Source of the DNA: Azomonas agilis
GTDB taxonomy: Bacteria; Pseudomonadota; Gammaproteobacteria; Pseudomonadales; Pseudomonadaceae
Length of the DNA stretch: 64,000 bases
Direction: 5' to 3'
Assembly (NCBI RefSeq): GCF_007830255.1
Contig: NZ_VLKG01000002.1
Location: 248,001-312,000 of the forward strand
Notes under the pieces: model-generated
Seen by the model: the letters and a program-made list of their open reading frames with translations, nothing else
Told to the model about the DNA's origin: nothing
The model's database searches: none
Program-made: the position numbers and the translations under genes
Part shown: positions 54,565 through 64,000 of the stretch, piece after piece
Layout: each line of letters opens with the position of its first letter
Position numbering within the stretch: the stretch's first letter is position 1

Positions 54565-56013
54565 TTAACCTTCCAGCTTTTGCTTCAGCAGCTCGTTGAC
54601 TTGGCCGGGGTTGGCCTTGCCTTTAGAGGCTTTCATGGCTTGGCCGACGAAGAAGCCGAACATCTTGGCCCGCTTGGCTTCGTCGCTGGCACGGTACTGC
54701 TCCACTTGCGCGGCATTGGCAGCCAGTACTTCGTCCAGCATGGACTCAATGGCGCCCGAGTCGGTGACTTGCTTCAAGCCTTCCTTCTCAATCACCTCAT
54801 CAGCGGTGGCGCCTTTGCCGGCGGCCAACGCTTCAAACACGGTCTTGGCGATCTTGCCGGAGATGGTGTTGTCCTTGATGCGCAGAATCAGGCCGCCCAG
54901 TTGCTCAGCAGAAACGAGGGATTGCTCGATCTCCAGCCCATCCTTGTTTAGCAGGCTAGACAGCTCGCCCATCACCCAGTTGGCGGCCAATTTGGCATCG
55001 CCACAGGCTTGCTGTACTTGCTCGAAGTATTCGGCCATTTCCCGGCTGGCAGAAAGCACGCTGGCATCGTAAACGGACAAACCAAACTGGCTTTGGAAAC
55101 GGTCGCGTTTTTGCGTTGGTAGCTCGGGCAAGCTTTGACGCACGGCGTCGAGGAAATCTTCCTCTAAACGCACTGGCAGCAGATCGGGGCAGGGGAAGTA
55201 ACGGTAGTCGTTGGCTTCCTCTTTACCGCGCATGGAGCGGGTTTCGTCCTTGCTCGGATCGTAGAGGCGGGTTTCCTGCACCACTTTGCCGCCGTCTTCG
55301 ATCAGGTCGATTTGGCGCTGAATCTCGTGGTTGATGGCCTTTTCGATGAAACGGAAGGAGTTAACGTTCTTAATCTCCGCCCGCGTACCGAAAGCCTCTT
55401 GGCCTTTAGGGCGCACCGAAACGTTGCAGTCGCAGCGCAGCGAGCCTTCGGCCATGTTGCCGTCGCAAATGCCCAAATAACGCACCAGAGCGTGAATGGC
55501 TTTCACATAAGCCACGGCTTCTTTGGCGCTGCGCATGTCGGGCTCGGAGACGATTTCCAGCAGCGGCGTTCCGGCACGGTTGAGGTCGATACCGGACATG
55601 CCGTGGAAGTCTTCGTGCAGACTTTTGCCTGCATCCTCTTCCAAGTGGGCGCGGGTGATGCCAACGCGCTTGATGGTGCCGTCTTCGAGGCTGATGTCCA
55701 GATGGCCTTTGCCCACCACTGGATGATCCATCTGGCTGGTTTGGTAGCCTTTGGGCAGGTCGGGGTAGAAGTAGTTTTTGCGCGCGAAGACGTTGGTGCG
55801 GCCAATTTCGGCCTCAATGGCCAGACCGAACTTCACCGCCATGCGCACGGCTTCTTGGTTCAGCACCGGCAGGGTGCCGGGCATGGCCAAATCGACCAAG
55901 CTGGCTTGGGTGTTGGGTTCAGCACCAAAGGTGGTGGCACTGCCGGAAAAAATCTTCGACTGGGTGCTGAGTTGGGCATGGATTTCCAGCCCGATCACGG
56001 TTTCCCATTGCAT
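54565..56013 (-). CDS. gatB: Glu-tRNA(Gln)/Asp-tRNA(Asn) amidotransferase subunit B
   Basis: 482 residues. GatB binds the mischarged tRNA and activates its side chain in the GatCAB complex, which makes Gln-tRNA or Asn-tRNA. Conserved: [20 protein letters not shown] at the start, [19 protein letters not shown], and [20 protein letters not shown]-terminal tail domain for tRNA binding is complete. It starts 11 bp after gatA. Confidence 0.97.
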   Translation of the reverse strand: MQWETVIGLEIHAQLSTQSKIFSGSATTFGAEPNTQASLVDLAMPGTLPVLNQEAVRMAVKFGLAIEAEIGRTNVFARKNYFYPDLPKGYQTSQMDHPVVGKGHLDISLEDGTIKRVGITRAHLEEDAGKSLHEDFHGMSGIDLNRAGTPLLEIVSEPDMRSAKEAVAYVKAIHALVRYLGICDGNMAEGSLRCDCNVSVRPKGQEAFGTRAEIKNVNSFRFIEKAINHEIQRQIDLIEDGGKVVQETRLYDPSKDETRSMRGKEEANDYRYFPCPDLLPVRLEEDFLDAVRQSLPELPTQKRDRFQSQFGLSVYDASVLSASREMAEYFEQVQQACGDAKLAANWVMGELSSLLNKDGLEIEQSLVSAEQLGGLILRIKDNTISGKIAKTVFEALAAGKGATADEVIEKEGLKQVTDSGAIESMLDEVLAANAAQVEQYRASDEAKRAKMFGFFVGQAMKASKGKANPGQVNELLKQKLEG

Positions 56014-56024
56014 CTGTGTATTCC

Positions 56025-57482
56025 TCAGAATCCGCTCGGGGCTTGGGTGTGCCAGTCAGTCACCTGCTGGTATTGGTGGGCAACGTTGAGCAGGCGACCT
56101 TCTTGGAAGTAGGGTGCCAACAATTGCACACCGACCGGCAAGCCATCGACAAAGCCCGCAGGCATGGACAGGCCCGGAATGCCAGCCAAGTTGGCGGTGA
56201 TGGTGTAGATGTCTTCCAAATAGGCCGCGACCGGATCGCTGCTTTTCTCGCCCAGTTTCCACGCGGGGTTTGGCGTGGTCGGGCCGAGGATGACGTCCAC
56301 TTCGTTGAAGGCGCTGACGAAGTCATTTTTGATCAGGCGGCGGATTTTCTGCGCCTTGATGTAGTAGGCATCGTAGTAGCCTGCCGACAGGGCATAGGTG
56401 CCGACCATAATTCGGCGTTTAACTTCCGCACCAAAACCTTCCGCCCGCGAGCGCTTGTACAGGTCTTCAAGGTTCACAGGGCTGTCGCAACGGTGGCCAT
56501 AACGCACACCATCAAAGCGCGACAGGTTGGAGCTGGCCTCGGCGGGGGCGATCACATAGTAAGCGGGAATGGCGTGTTGCAGATTGGGCAGGCTGATGTC
56601 TTTGACGGTCGCACCGAGTTTTTTCAACTCTTCTACGACGGCCAAGATGGCAGCACCGATGCGGCTGTCCAGTCCGGCCCCGAAGTACTCTTTGGGCAGA
56701 CCGACGCGCAAACCGCTGAGTGGCTGATTCAGGCTGGCCAGATAATCATCGACGGGCTGATCGACGCTGGTGGAGTCTTTGGGATCGAATCCCGCCATGC
56801 TGCCCAATAACAGGGCACAGTCTTCGGCGGTGCGCGCCAGTGGGCCACCTTGGTCAAGACTGGAGGCGTAGGCAATCATGCCCCAACGCGAGACGCGGCC
56901 ATAGGTGGGCTTGAGGCCAGTCAGGTTGGTCAGAGCCGCCGGTTGGCGAATAGAGCCGCCAGTATCACTGCCCGTTGCGGCCGGAATTAAGCGTGCGGCA
57001 ATGGCGGCGGCTGAGCCACCGGAGGAACCACCGGGAACGCGGGTTAAATCCCAAGGGTTTTTCACTGGGCCGTAGTGGCTGGATTCGTTGGCCGAGCCCA
57101 TGGCGAACTCGTCCATGTTCAGTTTGCCGAGGCTCACACAGCCCACAGCGGCCAGTTTTTCTACCACGGTGGCGTTATAGGGCGCGATGAAGTTATCCAG
57201 CATCTTAGAGGCGCAAGAAGTGCGCACACCCTGGGTGCAGAACAAATCTTTGTGGGCGATGGGTGCGCCTAAAAGCGCCCCAGTTTCACCGGCAGCACGG
57301 CGCGCATCGGCGGCTTTGGCTTGGGCCAGTGCTTGCGCTTCAGTAACGGTGATAAAGCTATTCAGCTGTGGGTCGAGTTGCTGAATGCGACCCAGCAGGC
57401 TGCGGGTCAGCTCTTCAGCAGAAAAGGTTTTTTCCGCAAGGGCGCGGGCGATGTCGCTCAGAGTCAGGTTGTGCATGCTCAT
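56025..57482 (-). CDS. gatA: Glu-tRNA(Gln)/Asp-tRNA(Asn) amidotransferase subunit A
   Basis: 485 residues. GatA is the amidase that releases ammonia from glutamine for GatB. The Ser-cisSer-Lys triad parts are visible: Lys in [26 protein letters not shown], and [15 protein letters not shown]. The start at 57482 lies 2 bp after gatC; an ATG two codons on (MHNLTL) is an alternative. Confidence 0.97.
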   Translation of the reverse strand: MSMHNLTLSDIARALAEKTFSAEELTRSLLGRIQQLDPQLNSFITVTEAQALAQAKAADARRAAGETGALLGAPIAHKDLFCTQGVRTSCASKMLDNFIAPYNATVVEKLAAVGCVSLGKLNMDEFAMGSANESSHYGPVKNPWDLTRVPGGSSGGSAAAIAARLIPAATGSDTGGSIRQPAALTNLTGLKPTYGRVSRWGMIAYASSLDQGGPLARTAEDCALLLGSMAGFDPKDSTSVDQPVDDYLASLNQPLSGLRVGLPKEYFGAGLDSRIGAAILAVVEELKKLGATVKDISLPNLQHAIPAYYVIAPAEASSNLSRFDGVRYGHRCDSPVNLEDLYKRSRAEGFGAEVKRRIMVGTYALSAGYYDAYYIKAQKIRRLIKNDFVSAFNEVDVILGPTTPNPAWKLGEKSSDPVAAYLEDIYTITANLAGIPGLSMPAGFVDGLPVGVQLLAPYFQEGRLLNVAHQYQQVTDWHTQAPSGF

Positions 57483-57484
57483 TC

Positions 57485-57772
57485 TTACTCAATCACCTTG
57501 GGCACCAAATAGAGGCCGTTTTCCACTGCTGGAGCAATAGCTTGATAGGCGGCGCGCTGATTGGTTTCCGTTACGGCATCGGCGCGTAAACGTTGTACGG
57601 CTTCCAGCGGATGGGCCAAGGGCTCAATGCCGTCGGTATTCACGGCCTGCATCTGATCGATCAGACCCAAAATGGAATTCAGGGTGGCGGTAGTGTGGGG
57701 CAGTTCAGCCTCATCCAGACCCAAGCGGGCCAGATGGGCGATCTTCTCCACTTCGGAGCGTTCAAGCGCCAT
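57485..57772 (-). CDS. gatC: Glu-tRNA(Gln)/Asp-tRNA(Asn) amidotransferase subunit C
   Basis: 95 residues, standard length. GatC wraps around GatA and GatB to hold the complex. [20 protein letters not shown] is typical. It is the first gene of gatCAB, and the gap upstream of it holds the divergent promoters toward mreB. Confidence 0.96.
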   Translation of the reverse strand: MALERSEVEKIAHLARLGLDEAELPHTTATLNSILGLIDQMQAVNTDGIEPLAHPLEAVQRLRADAVTETNQRAAYQAIAPAVENGLYLVPKVIE

Positions 57773-57989
57773 GAAAATGCTCTCCGTAGGGGCGTGGAAT
57801 AGGAACGAAAATAAGCTGCTACTTTATTGTGCGTGATTATGGGGGAAAAGCTCAAAGTCTGTGCAGGCTTAAGTGATCTTTAGACAGCCAATTGAGTGAG
57901 GCAAAAGCGCTGTGTGGGCTGTATAGGGCGCTCGTTCGGTATTTGTAAGGAATTTAAGAGGTCTCTAAACAAATTGGCATTGTCATTGC

Positions 57990-58003
57990 TTGATCTATAT
58001 CAA
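57990..58003. promoter_or_regulatory. Perfect FNR/ANR box
   Basis: TTGATCTATATCAA matches the FNR/ANR consensus TTGAT-N4-ATCAA without mismatch. The downstream gene on the plus strand is the small lipoprotein at 58173; on the minus strand it is gatC, 218 bp away. A promoter with this site near -41 would start transcription around 58038, where CAATAT at 58023 is a weak -10. Confidence 0.7.
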
Positions 58004-58172
58004 GAGTTAAGACAGGCTTTAGCAATATTGAAGCAGGTATTACTCAACTGAAGCTGCTTCGACGTTTGTTCTGTTGCGCTTTATGAGTAAAAAGCTTGAA
58101 TTTGATTGATCAAGATTACTTGACTTAACAATTTCACATTGACGTTTTAAGTTAGATGGTATGGAGATGTTT

Positions 58173-58328
58173 ATGAAACGCAGCGCTCGCTTGTTGACCT
58201 TAGTAGTTTTGGCCGCTTCTTTACACGGTTGCTCTCTGTGGTATTTCGACCACGATTACGATGCCGCCCAACACTCTGCCCAGTTGACTGAAAAAGCGAC
58301 TAAAGAGCGTACTTTAGCGGCGCTGTAA
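58173..58328 (+). CDS. 51-residue lipoprotein, unknown function
   Basis: 51 residues: MKRSARLLTLVVLAASLHGC then SLWYFDHDYDAAQHSAQ and a short charged tail. GGAG lies six bases before the ATG (ATGGAGATGTTTATG). The lipobox is LHGC (Cys20). After lipidation only about 32 residues remain. I do not recognise it. It follows the perfect FNR/ANR box by 169 bp, suggesting a role at low oxygen, by inference. Confidence 0.65.
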   Translation: MKRSARLLTLVVLAASLHGCSLWYFDHDYDAAQHSAQLTEKATKERTLAAL

Positions 58329-59689
<1,361 letters not shown>

Positions 59690-59759
59690 AACCTGAGCCT
59701 GTGCAACCTGCCGGTATGGAGAGACCACCATCAAACTGCTATTTGCCAAAGGGCCTTCT

Positions 59760-60686
59760 TTGGGGGTGCGTCTTTTAGTTTTTACGGGACTGTCAATCAG
59801 TTTGATGGTCACGGATGCTCGCCTTGATACGCTAAAGCCTTTACGGGCCCAAATGAGTTTAATTGTAGCGCCTCTGTACTGGTTGGCCGGAGTACCGGGG
59901 CGCGCTTGGGATGCGGCTACTGAGCAATTTAGTAGTCGCAGCGAGTTGCTGGCGGAAAATGAAAAGCTCAAAGCTGAAATGCTGTTGCTGCAACGCCGTT
60001 TGCAGAAACTCGCTGCCTTGACCGAGCAAAATGTGCGCCTACGCGAACTCTTGAACTCTGCGGCCTTAGTGGATGACAAGGTATTAGTCGCTGAGTTAAT
60101 CGGCGTTGATCCCAATCCTTACACGCACCGCCTAGTGATCGACAAAGGTGAGCAAGACGGTGTTTTTCTCGGGCAGCCGGTATTGGATGCACGGGGTTTA
60201 ATGGGGCAGGTGGTTGAGGTGATGCCCTATACCGCTCGTGTACTGTTGCTGACGGATACAACCCACAGTATTCCCGTGCAGGTCAATCGGAACGGTTTGC
60301 GGGCTATTGCCAGCGGTACAGGTTATCCCGACCGTTTAGAGCTGCGCTATGTGGCTGATACCGCCGACATCCGAGAGGGTGATTTACTGGTGAGCTCTGG
60401 ATTAGGCCAGCGTTTTCCGGCGGGTTATCCCGTGGCTACAGTGACAGAAGTCATTCGCGATACAGGGCAGCCTTTTGCGGTGGTACGTGCTATACCAACG
60501 GCTGCTTTAAACCGTAGTCGCTACCTATTACTGGTCTTTTCTGATCGCAGAACGCCAGAAGAGCGCGCAACGGATTCTGCTTTAGCACAAAAGCATGTAG
60601 ATCATCAGCAAACGGCGGCACCCGTTACAGAGGTTAAGCCCTCCACTGAGAAAAAAACCGAACCTCGGCGGAAGCCCGTGGAATGA
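59760..60686 (+). CDS. mreC: Rod-shape protein MreC
   Basis: 308 residues from the TTG at 59760. MreC is a periplasmic, membrane-anchored organiser of wall synthesis. One N-terminal span, a coiled coil (LLAENEKLKAEMLLLQRRLQ), then the beta-rich MreC domain with VGVDPNPYTH-like IGVDPNPYTHRLVIDKG are present. The family-like sequence KLLFAKGPSLGVRLLV seems to begin earlier, at an ATC codon (59730) preceded by GGAGAG, so the true start is uncertain. The C-terminus is charged and low in order. The stop overlaps mreD. Confidence 0.92.
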   Translation: MGVRLLVFTGLSISLMVTDARLDTLKPLRAQMSLIVAPLYWLAGVPGRAWDAATEQFSSRSELLAENEKLKAEMLLLQRRLQKLAALTEQNVRLRELLNSAALVDDKVLVAELIGVDPNPYTHRLVIDKGEQDGVFLGQPVLDARGLMGQVVEVMPYTARVLLLTDTTHSIPVQVNRNGLRAIASGTGYPDRLELRYVADTADIREGDLLVSSGLGQRFPAGYPVATVTEVIRDTGQPFAVVRAIPTAALNRSRYLLLVFSDRRTPEERATDSALAQKHVDHQQTAAPVTEVKPSTEKKTEPRRKPVE

Positions 60687-61174
60687 CAATACATAAAAGA
60701 AGTAATACCGAGCTGATTTGGCTGTCTTTATTTTTGGGATTGATCCTAAGTGTTATTCCTATGCCCGCGTTTTTAGAGCTAGGACGACCTTTGTGGCTGG
60801 CTCTATTGCTGAGTTATTGGACGCTCTATTTACCCCATCGCGTTGGCATGACCAGTGCCTGGTTGTGTGGATTAGCGTTGGACGTATTGCAAGGAAGTGT
60901 GCTTGGGCAGAATGCTTTAGTGCTGGTATTGGTGAGTTTCTTAGTGCAACTATTACAGCAACGGCTCCGGGTATTTCCGATTTGGCAGCAGTGTTTGGTG
61001 TTGCTGGTTGTTTTAGGTTTAGCTCAGTTGGTGCAGCTTTGGTTGTACGTATTAGCTGGGAATCATCCACCCCCGATCTTGATTTATTTATTGCCTGTGC
61101 TGGTTAGCGCCTTGCTTTGGCCATGGCTGTTTGCCATCTTACGAGGCGTGCGTATTTACGGGCGAGTTACCTGA
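60683..61174 (+). CDS. mreD: Rod-shape protein MreD
   Basis: 163 residues, almost entirely membrane segments; the start overlaps the mreC stop (ATGA). MreD is an inner-membrane partner of MreC in the elongation machinery. LCGLALDVLQGSVLGQNALV is the usual motif. Confidence 0.93.
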   Translation: MTIHKRSNTELIWLSLFLGLILSVIPMPAFLELGRPLWLALLLSYWTLYLPHRVGMTSAWLCGLALDVLQGSVLGQNALVLVLVSFLVQLLQQRLRVFPIWQQCLVLLVVLGLAQLVQLWLYVLAGNHPPPILIYLLPVLVSALLWPWLFAILRGVRIYGRVT

Positions 61175-61225
61175 TTGATAACCGGGCTGATCCTGCAATG
61201 GGTGAGGCTCATTAGGGAAGTATTT

Positions 61226-61816
61226 ATGCTAGGGCTGTATCTTGCATCAACCTCGCCACGTCGTGCTGAGTTGCTGCGGCAAATCGGAGTGGAGTTTCAG
61301 CCGCTGGCCGTTTCTGTTGATGAGTCGGTTAAGCCGGGAGAGCCGCCAGAGGTTTATGTGGAGCGTTTAGCCCGGGCGAAAGCTCAAGCCGCTCAGCCGA
61401 TGTTGACTGAGCTTATGCCTTACGCTCTTGGTGCGGATACCACCGTAGTATTAGAGGGGCAGATTTTAGGTAAGCCTAATGATCGAGAGCACGGCCTTGA
61501 TATGTTGCGCGCCTTATCAGGGCGGACACATCGGGTATTAACGGCGATTGCCCTGAGCAGTCAGCAGCAGTGTTTGTCGCAGTGGGTTGCTACAGAAGTC
61601 ACCTTTCGCCGTCTATCCGAGGCGGAAATTATGGCGTATTGGAATACAGGCGAGCCCCGTGATAAAGCGGGTGCTTATGGTATACAAGGATTGGGTGCGG
61701 TCTTCGTGCAGCATATTCAAGGCAGTTATTCTGCGGTAGTGGGATTACCCCTGTGTGAAACAGCCCAATTACTCAATAGCCTCGGTATTCCCTGTTGGGA
61801 AAAAGCAACCTACTGA
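61226..61816 (+). CDS. maf: Maf-family nucleotide pyrophosphatase (YhdE type)
   Basis: 196 residues from the ATG at 61226 (MLGLYLASTSPRRAELLRQI); an in-frame reading from 61175 is not supported. Maf/YhdE hydrolyses dTTP, UTP and modified nucleotides to monophosphates. LASTSPRR, ALGADTTVVLEGQILGKP and KAGAYGIQGLGAVFVQHIQG are family motifs. It is usually found between mreD and rng, as here. Confidence 0.95.
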   Translation: MLGLYLASTSPRRAELLRQIGVEFQPLAVSVDESVKPGEPPEVYVERLARAKAQAAQPMLTELMPYALGADTTVVLEGQILGKPNDREHGLDMLRALSGRTHRVLTAIALSSQQQCLSQWVATEVTFRRLSEAEIMAYWNTGEPRDKAGAYGIQGLGAVFVQHIQGSYSAVVGLPLCETAQLLNSLGIPCWEKATY

Positions 61817-61860
61817 TGTGGCATTGGCTTTATAAACAGAATAAGCGTTGAGATTGGGCA

Positions 61861-63315
61861 ATGAGTGAAGAAATCCTAATTAATATTACTCCAATGGAAT
61901 CACGGGTTGCCTTGGTGGAAAACGGCGTACTGCAAGAGTTGTACGTTGAGCGAACTCAAAAGCGCGGCATTGTTGGCAATATTTATAAAGGTAAGGTGGT
62001 ACGCGTATTACCGGGTATGCAGGCTGCCTTTGTGGATATCGGTTTGGATCGAGCGGCCTTTATCCACGCCTCAGAAATTTCAACCCGTGAAGGGGCTGCG
62101 GTTGAACCGATTAGTGCGCTGGTACATGAAGGACAAGCCCTTGTGGTGCAGGTTACTAAAGACCCCATCGCCAAAAAAGGCGCACGTTTAACCACCCATT
62201 TATCTATTCCTTCACGTTATTTGGTGTATATGCCCAATACCAGCCATGTTGGGATCTCACTCAAGATTGAAGATGAAGAGGAGCGCGAGCGCCTTAAGCA
62301 AATTGTGGCCAATGCCATGAGTGTGGAAGGTATCGTAACGGGAGGTTTCATCTTACGCACGGCAGCGGAAGGGGTGCGCGCGGAAGAGATTTTAGCCGAT
62401 GTACGTTATCTCAGCCGTTTATGGGAGCAAATTGCGGGGCAAATGAATACGGCTCCGGCTCCTTCCGTCATTTACGAAGATTTAGTGCTGGCCTTACGCA
62501 CCCTACGCGATCTGGTATCGCTGCGTACTGAAAAAATACGCATTGATTCGCGAGAAAGCTTTGTGCGGGCCAGCCAGTTTGTATCTGAGTTAATGCCGGA
62601 GTTGATTGATCATCTGGAACATTATCCGGGTGAGCGTCCTGTATTTGATCTGTATGGTGTAGAGGATGAAATTCAAAAAGCTTTAGAGCGCAAGGTAGCG
62701 CTTAAATCAGGCGGCTACCTCATTCTCGATCCTGCCGAGGCGATGACCACCATTGATGTGAACACTGGAGCTTTTGTTGGGCATCGTACGCTGGAAGAAA
62801 CCATCTTCAAGACCAACTTAGAAGCTGCTACAGCCATCGCTCGACAACTACGATTACGTAACATTGGCGGCATTATCATCATTGATTTTATTGACATGCA
62901 GGATGAGGAACATCGCCGCCAAGTATTGCGCACCTTAGAAAAGCAACTAGAACGAGACCATGCCAAAACCAACATCATCGGAATTACCGAGTTAGGCTTG
63001 GTGCAAATGACCCGCAAGCGAACTCGGGAGAGCCTTGAGCAAATCCTGTGTGAGTCCTGCCCTAGTTGCCAGGGGCGCGGTAAGCTGAAAACCCCGGAAA
63101 CTGTCTGCTACGAAATATTTCGGGAGATTTTGCGTGAAGCGCGAGCCTATCAGGCCGAAGGATATTTAGTGTTGGCGAATCAGAAAGTCGTGGATCGTTT
63201 ATTGGACGAAGAGTCGGGGAATGTCGCTGATTTGGAGAGTTTTATTGGTCGTCCTATCCGCTTTCAGGTAGAAATTAACTATTCTCAGGAACAATATGAC
63301 GTGGTACTGCTCTGA
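61861..63315 (+). CDS. rng: Ribonuclease G
   Basis: 484 residues. RNase G is an endonuclease of the RNase E family, acting on 16S rRNA 5' end maturation and some mRNAs. S1-like part with GNIYKGKVVRVLPGMQAAFV; catalytic aspartates in TIDVNTGAFVG and IIIIDFIDM; zinc-link cysteines in CESCPSCQGRG. It is shorter than RNase E, lacking the long C-terminal scaffold. Confidence 0.97.
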   Translation: MSEEILINITPMESRVALVENGVLQELYVERTQKRGIVGNIYKGKVVRVLPGMQAAFVDIGLDRAAFIHASEISTREGAAVEPISALVHEGQALVVQVTKDPIAKKGARLTTHLSIPSRYLVYMPNTSHVGISLKIEDEEERERLKQIVANAMSVEGIVTGGFILRTAAEGVRAEEILADVRYLSRLWEQIAGQMNTAPAPSVIYEDLVLALRTLRDLVSLRTEKIRIDSRESFVRASQFVSELMPELIDHLEHYPGERPVFDLYGVEDEIQKALERKVALKSGGYLILDPAEAMTTIDVNTGAFVGHRTLEETIFKTNLEAATAIARQLRLRNIGGIIIIDFIDMQDEEHRRQVLRTLEKQLERDHAKTNIIGITELGLVQMTRKRTRESLEQILCESCPSCQGRGKLKTPETVCYEIFREILREARAYQAEGYLVLANQKVVDRLLDEESGNVADLESFIGRPIRFQVEINYSQEQYDVVLL

Positions 63316-63364
63316 GCGTGGCAGAACATAAAGATAGCCCCGGACTGTATCGGAGCCCGTGCGG

Positions 63365-64000
63365 ATGATGAATTACTCCAGAGGACTGCCGCGCGGTGTG
63401 CTGTGGGCTCTGTCTATTGTATTGATTGTGCTGGCGTTGCTGATCAGTTTAGGGCGGCAGCTATTTCCTATTATTGCTGAGTACCGTGAAGACATTGCAG
63501 TACAGGTGCAGTCGGTCTTAGGCGTACCTGTTTATATTGGACAGTTGGAAGGTTCTTGGGTTGGTTTTTTACCGCGTTTGGTCGCTCAAGAGGTACGCCT
63601 TGGCACTGAAGGCCAAGAGCTGCGCTTGGGAGAGGTAGAGGCTACTTTAGACATCATCGCTAGCCTCAAGGCGCGGAAACTGCTACTTGGACAAGTAAAC
63701 TTCAGTAAGTTAAAGCTGGGATTGCAAGAGGATGAGCAGGGTGCTTGGTACGTCCAAGGCATGTCACGGGATGCACCACCCACACCTGTGGCGGATGTGC
63801 TACGCATACTCCAACACCTTCCTAGCATCAGCCTGCGAGACAGCCAACTGAGCCTCCAAGCTTTTGGGGAGCCTGAGCGTGTTCTGGATCAGATGGAGCT
63901 TAGCCTGATGGCTGAGCCTGGGCAGGAAGGGTGGCAGCTTCAAGCCACAGGCCTGGTAGCCGTAGGCCAACCTCTATCTTTAAACGTCACTTTGCATACT
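63365..64000 (+). CDS. yhdP: YhdP-family envelope protein, N-terminal part
   Basis: The frame is open to the right edge (212 codons). The N-terminus MMNYSRGLPRGVLWALSIVL is followed by one hydrophobic span, then an AsmA-like beta region with VQSVLGVPVYIGQLEGSW. YhdP is a large (over 1200 residues) bridge-like protein for moving phospholipids to the outer membrane. GGAG lies nine bases before the ATG. rng-yhdP order is usual. The rest lies outside the window. Confidence 0.88.
   Translation, partial: MMNYSRGLPRGVLWALSIVLIVLALLISLGRQLFPIIAEYREDIAVQVQSVLGVPVYIGQLEGSWVGFLPRLVAQEVRLGTEGQELRLGEVEATLDIIASLKARKLLLGQVNFSKLKLGLQEDEQGAWYVQGMSRDAPPTPVADVLRILQHLPSISLRDSQLSLQAFGEPERVLDQMELSLMAEPGQEGWQLQATGLVAVGQPLSLNVTLHT

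Overview
The window comes from a gammaproteobacterium of the Pseudomonadales, most likely a member or close relative of the Pseudomonadaceae. This rests on gene order: mdcE-mdcG-mdcH-madL-madM, iscRSUA-hscBA-fdx-iscX-ndk-rlmN-pilF-rodZ-ispG-hisS-yfgM-bamB-der, and gatCAB divergent from mreBCD-maf-rng-yhdP. These runs are typical of that group. The genus cannot be fixed from sequence reading alone.

Layout. 1-3.2 kb: end of a malonate decarboxylase operon with its MadLM transporter. 3.3-4.7 kb: an NhaD/ArsB-type ion antiporter. 4.9-6.8 kb: a tiny acidic ORF, a second RlmN/Cfr-like radical SAM protein and a lipoprotein. 6.8-21.8 kb: Fe-S cluster assembly (isc), behind a promoter with IscR-like sites, then nucleotide, rRNA-modification, pilus, cell-shape, isoprenoid, tRNA-charging, outer-membrane and ribosome-assembly genes. 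21.8-23 kb: dcd (dCTP deaminase) interrupted by a 199-residue mini-intein. 23.1-34.9 kb: an AT-rich accessory block, all on the minus strand. It holds a single-chain MNT-HEPN protein and a surface-glycan cluster (methyltransferase, large coiled-coil protein, ugd, glycosyltransferases, UDP-glucuronate-type epimerase, TPR protein). 35.2-38.3 kb: a DUF2288 protein ending in a dispersed repeat, a HigBA-like toxin-antitoxin pair, ppa, and an orphan IS200/IS605-family TnpB element. 38.3-44.2 kb: marC, then ethanolamine ammonia-lyase (eutBC), an iron alcohol dehydrogenase and an aldehyde dehydrogenase. 44.5-47.6 kb: mpl, ubiX, a small lipoprotein, a cupin and a lipocalin.

47.7-52.4 kb holds the most striking system. 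It encodes a rhodanese, a serine O-acetyltransferase, a family 2A encapsulin shell protein and a SufS-type cysteine desulfurase with a 211-residue low-complexity N-terminal extension. A strong terminator closes it. Serine acetyltransferase feeds cysteine synthesis, the desulfurase takes sulfur from cysteine inside the shell, and the rhodanese can move sulfane sulfur. The set therefore reads as a sulfur-storage or sulfur-trafficking compartment. The family is already described, so novelty here lies in details of this copy.

52.4-54.3 kb: three poorly known envelope proteins, one carrying an in-frame GATCCC hexamer array. 54.5-57.8 kb: gatB, gatA and gatC. 57.8-58.7 kb: a perfect FNR/ANR box ahead of a 51-residue lipoprotein. 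58.6 kb to the end: mreB, mreC, mreD, maf, rng and the start of yhdP.

No rRNA, tRNA or CRISPR array was recognised. All functional calls rest on reading motifs and context; no database search was run.
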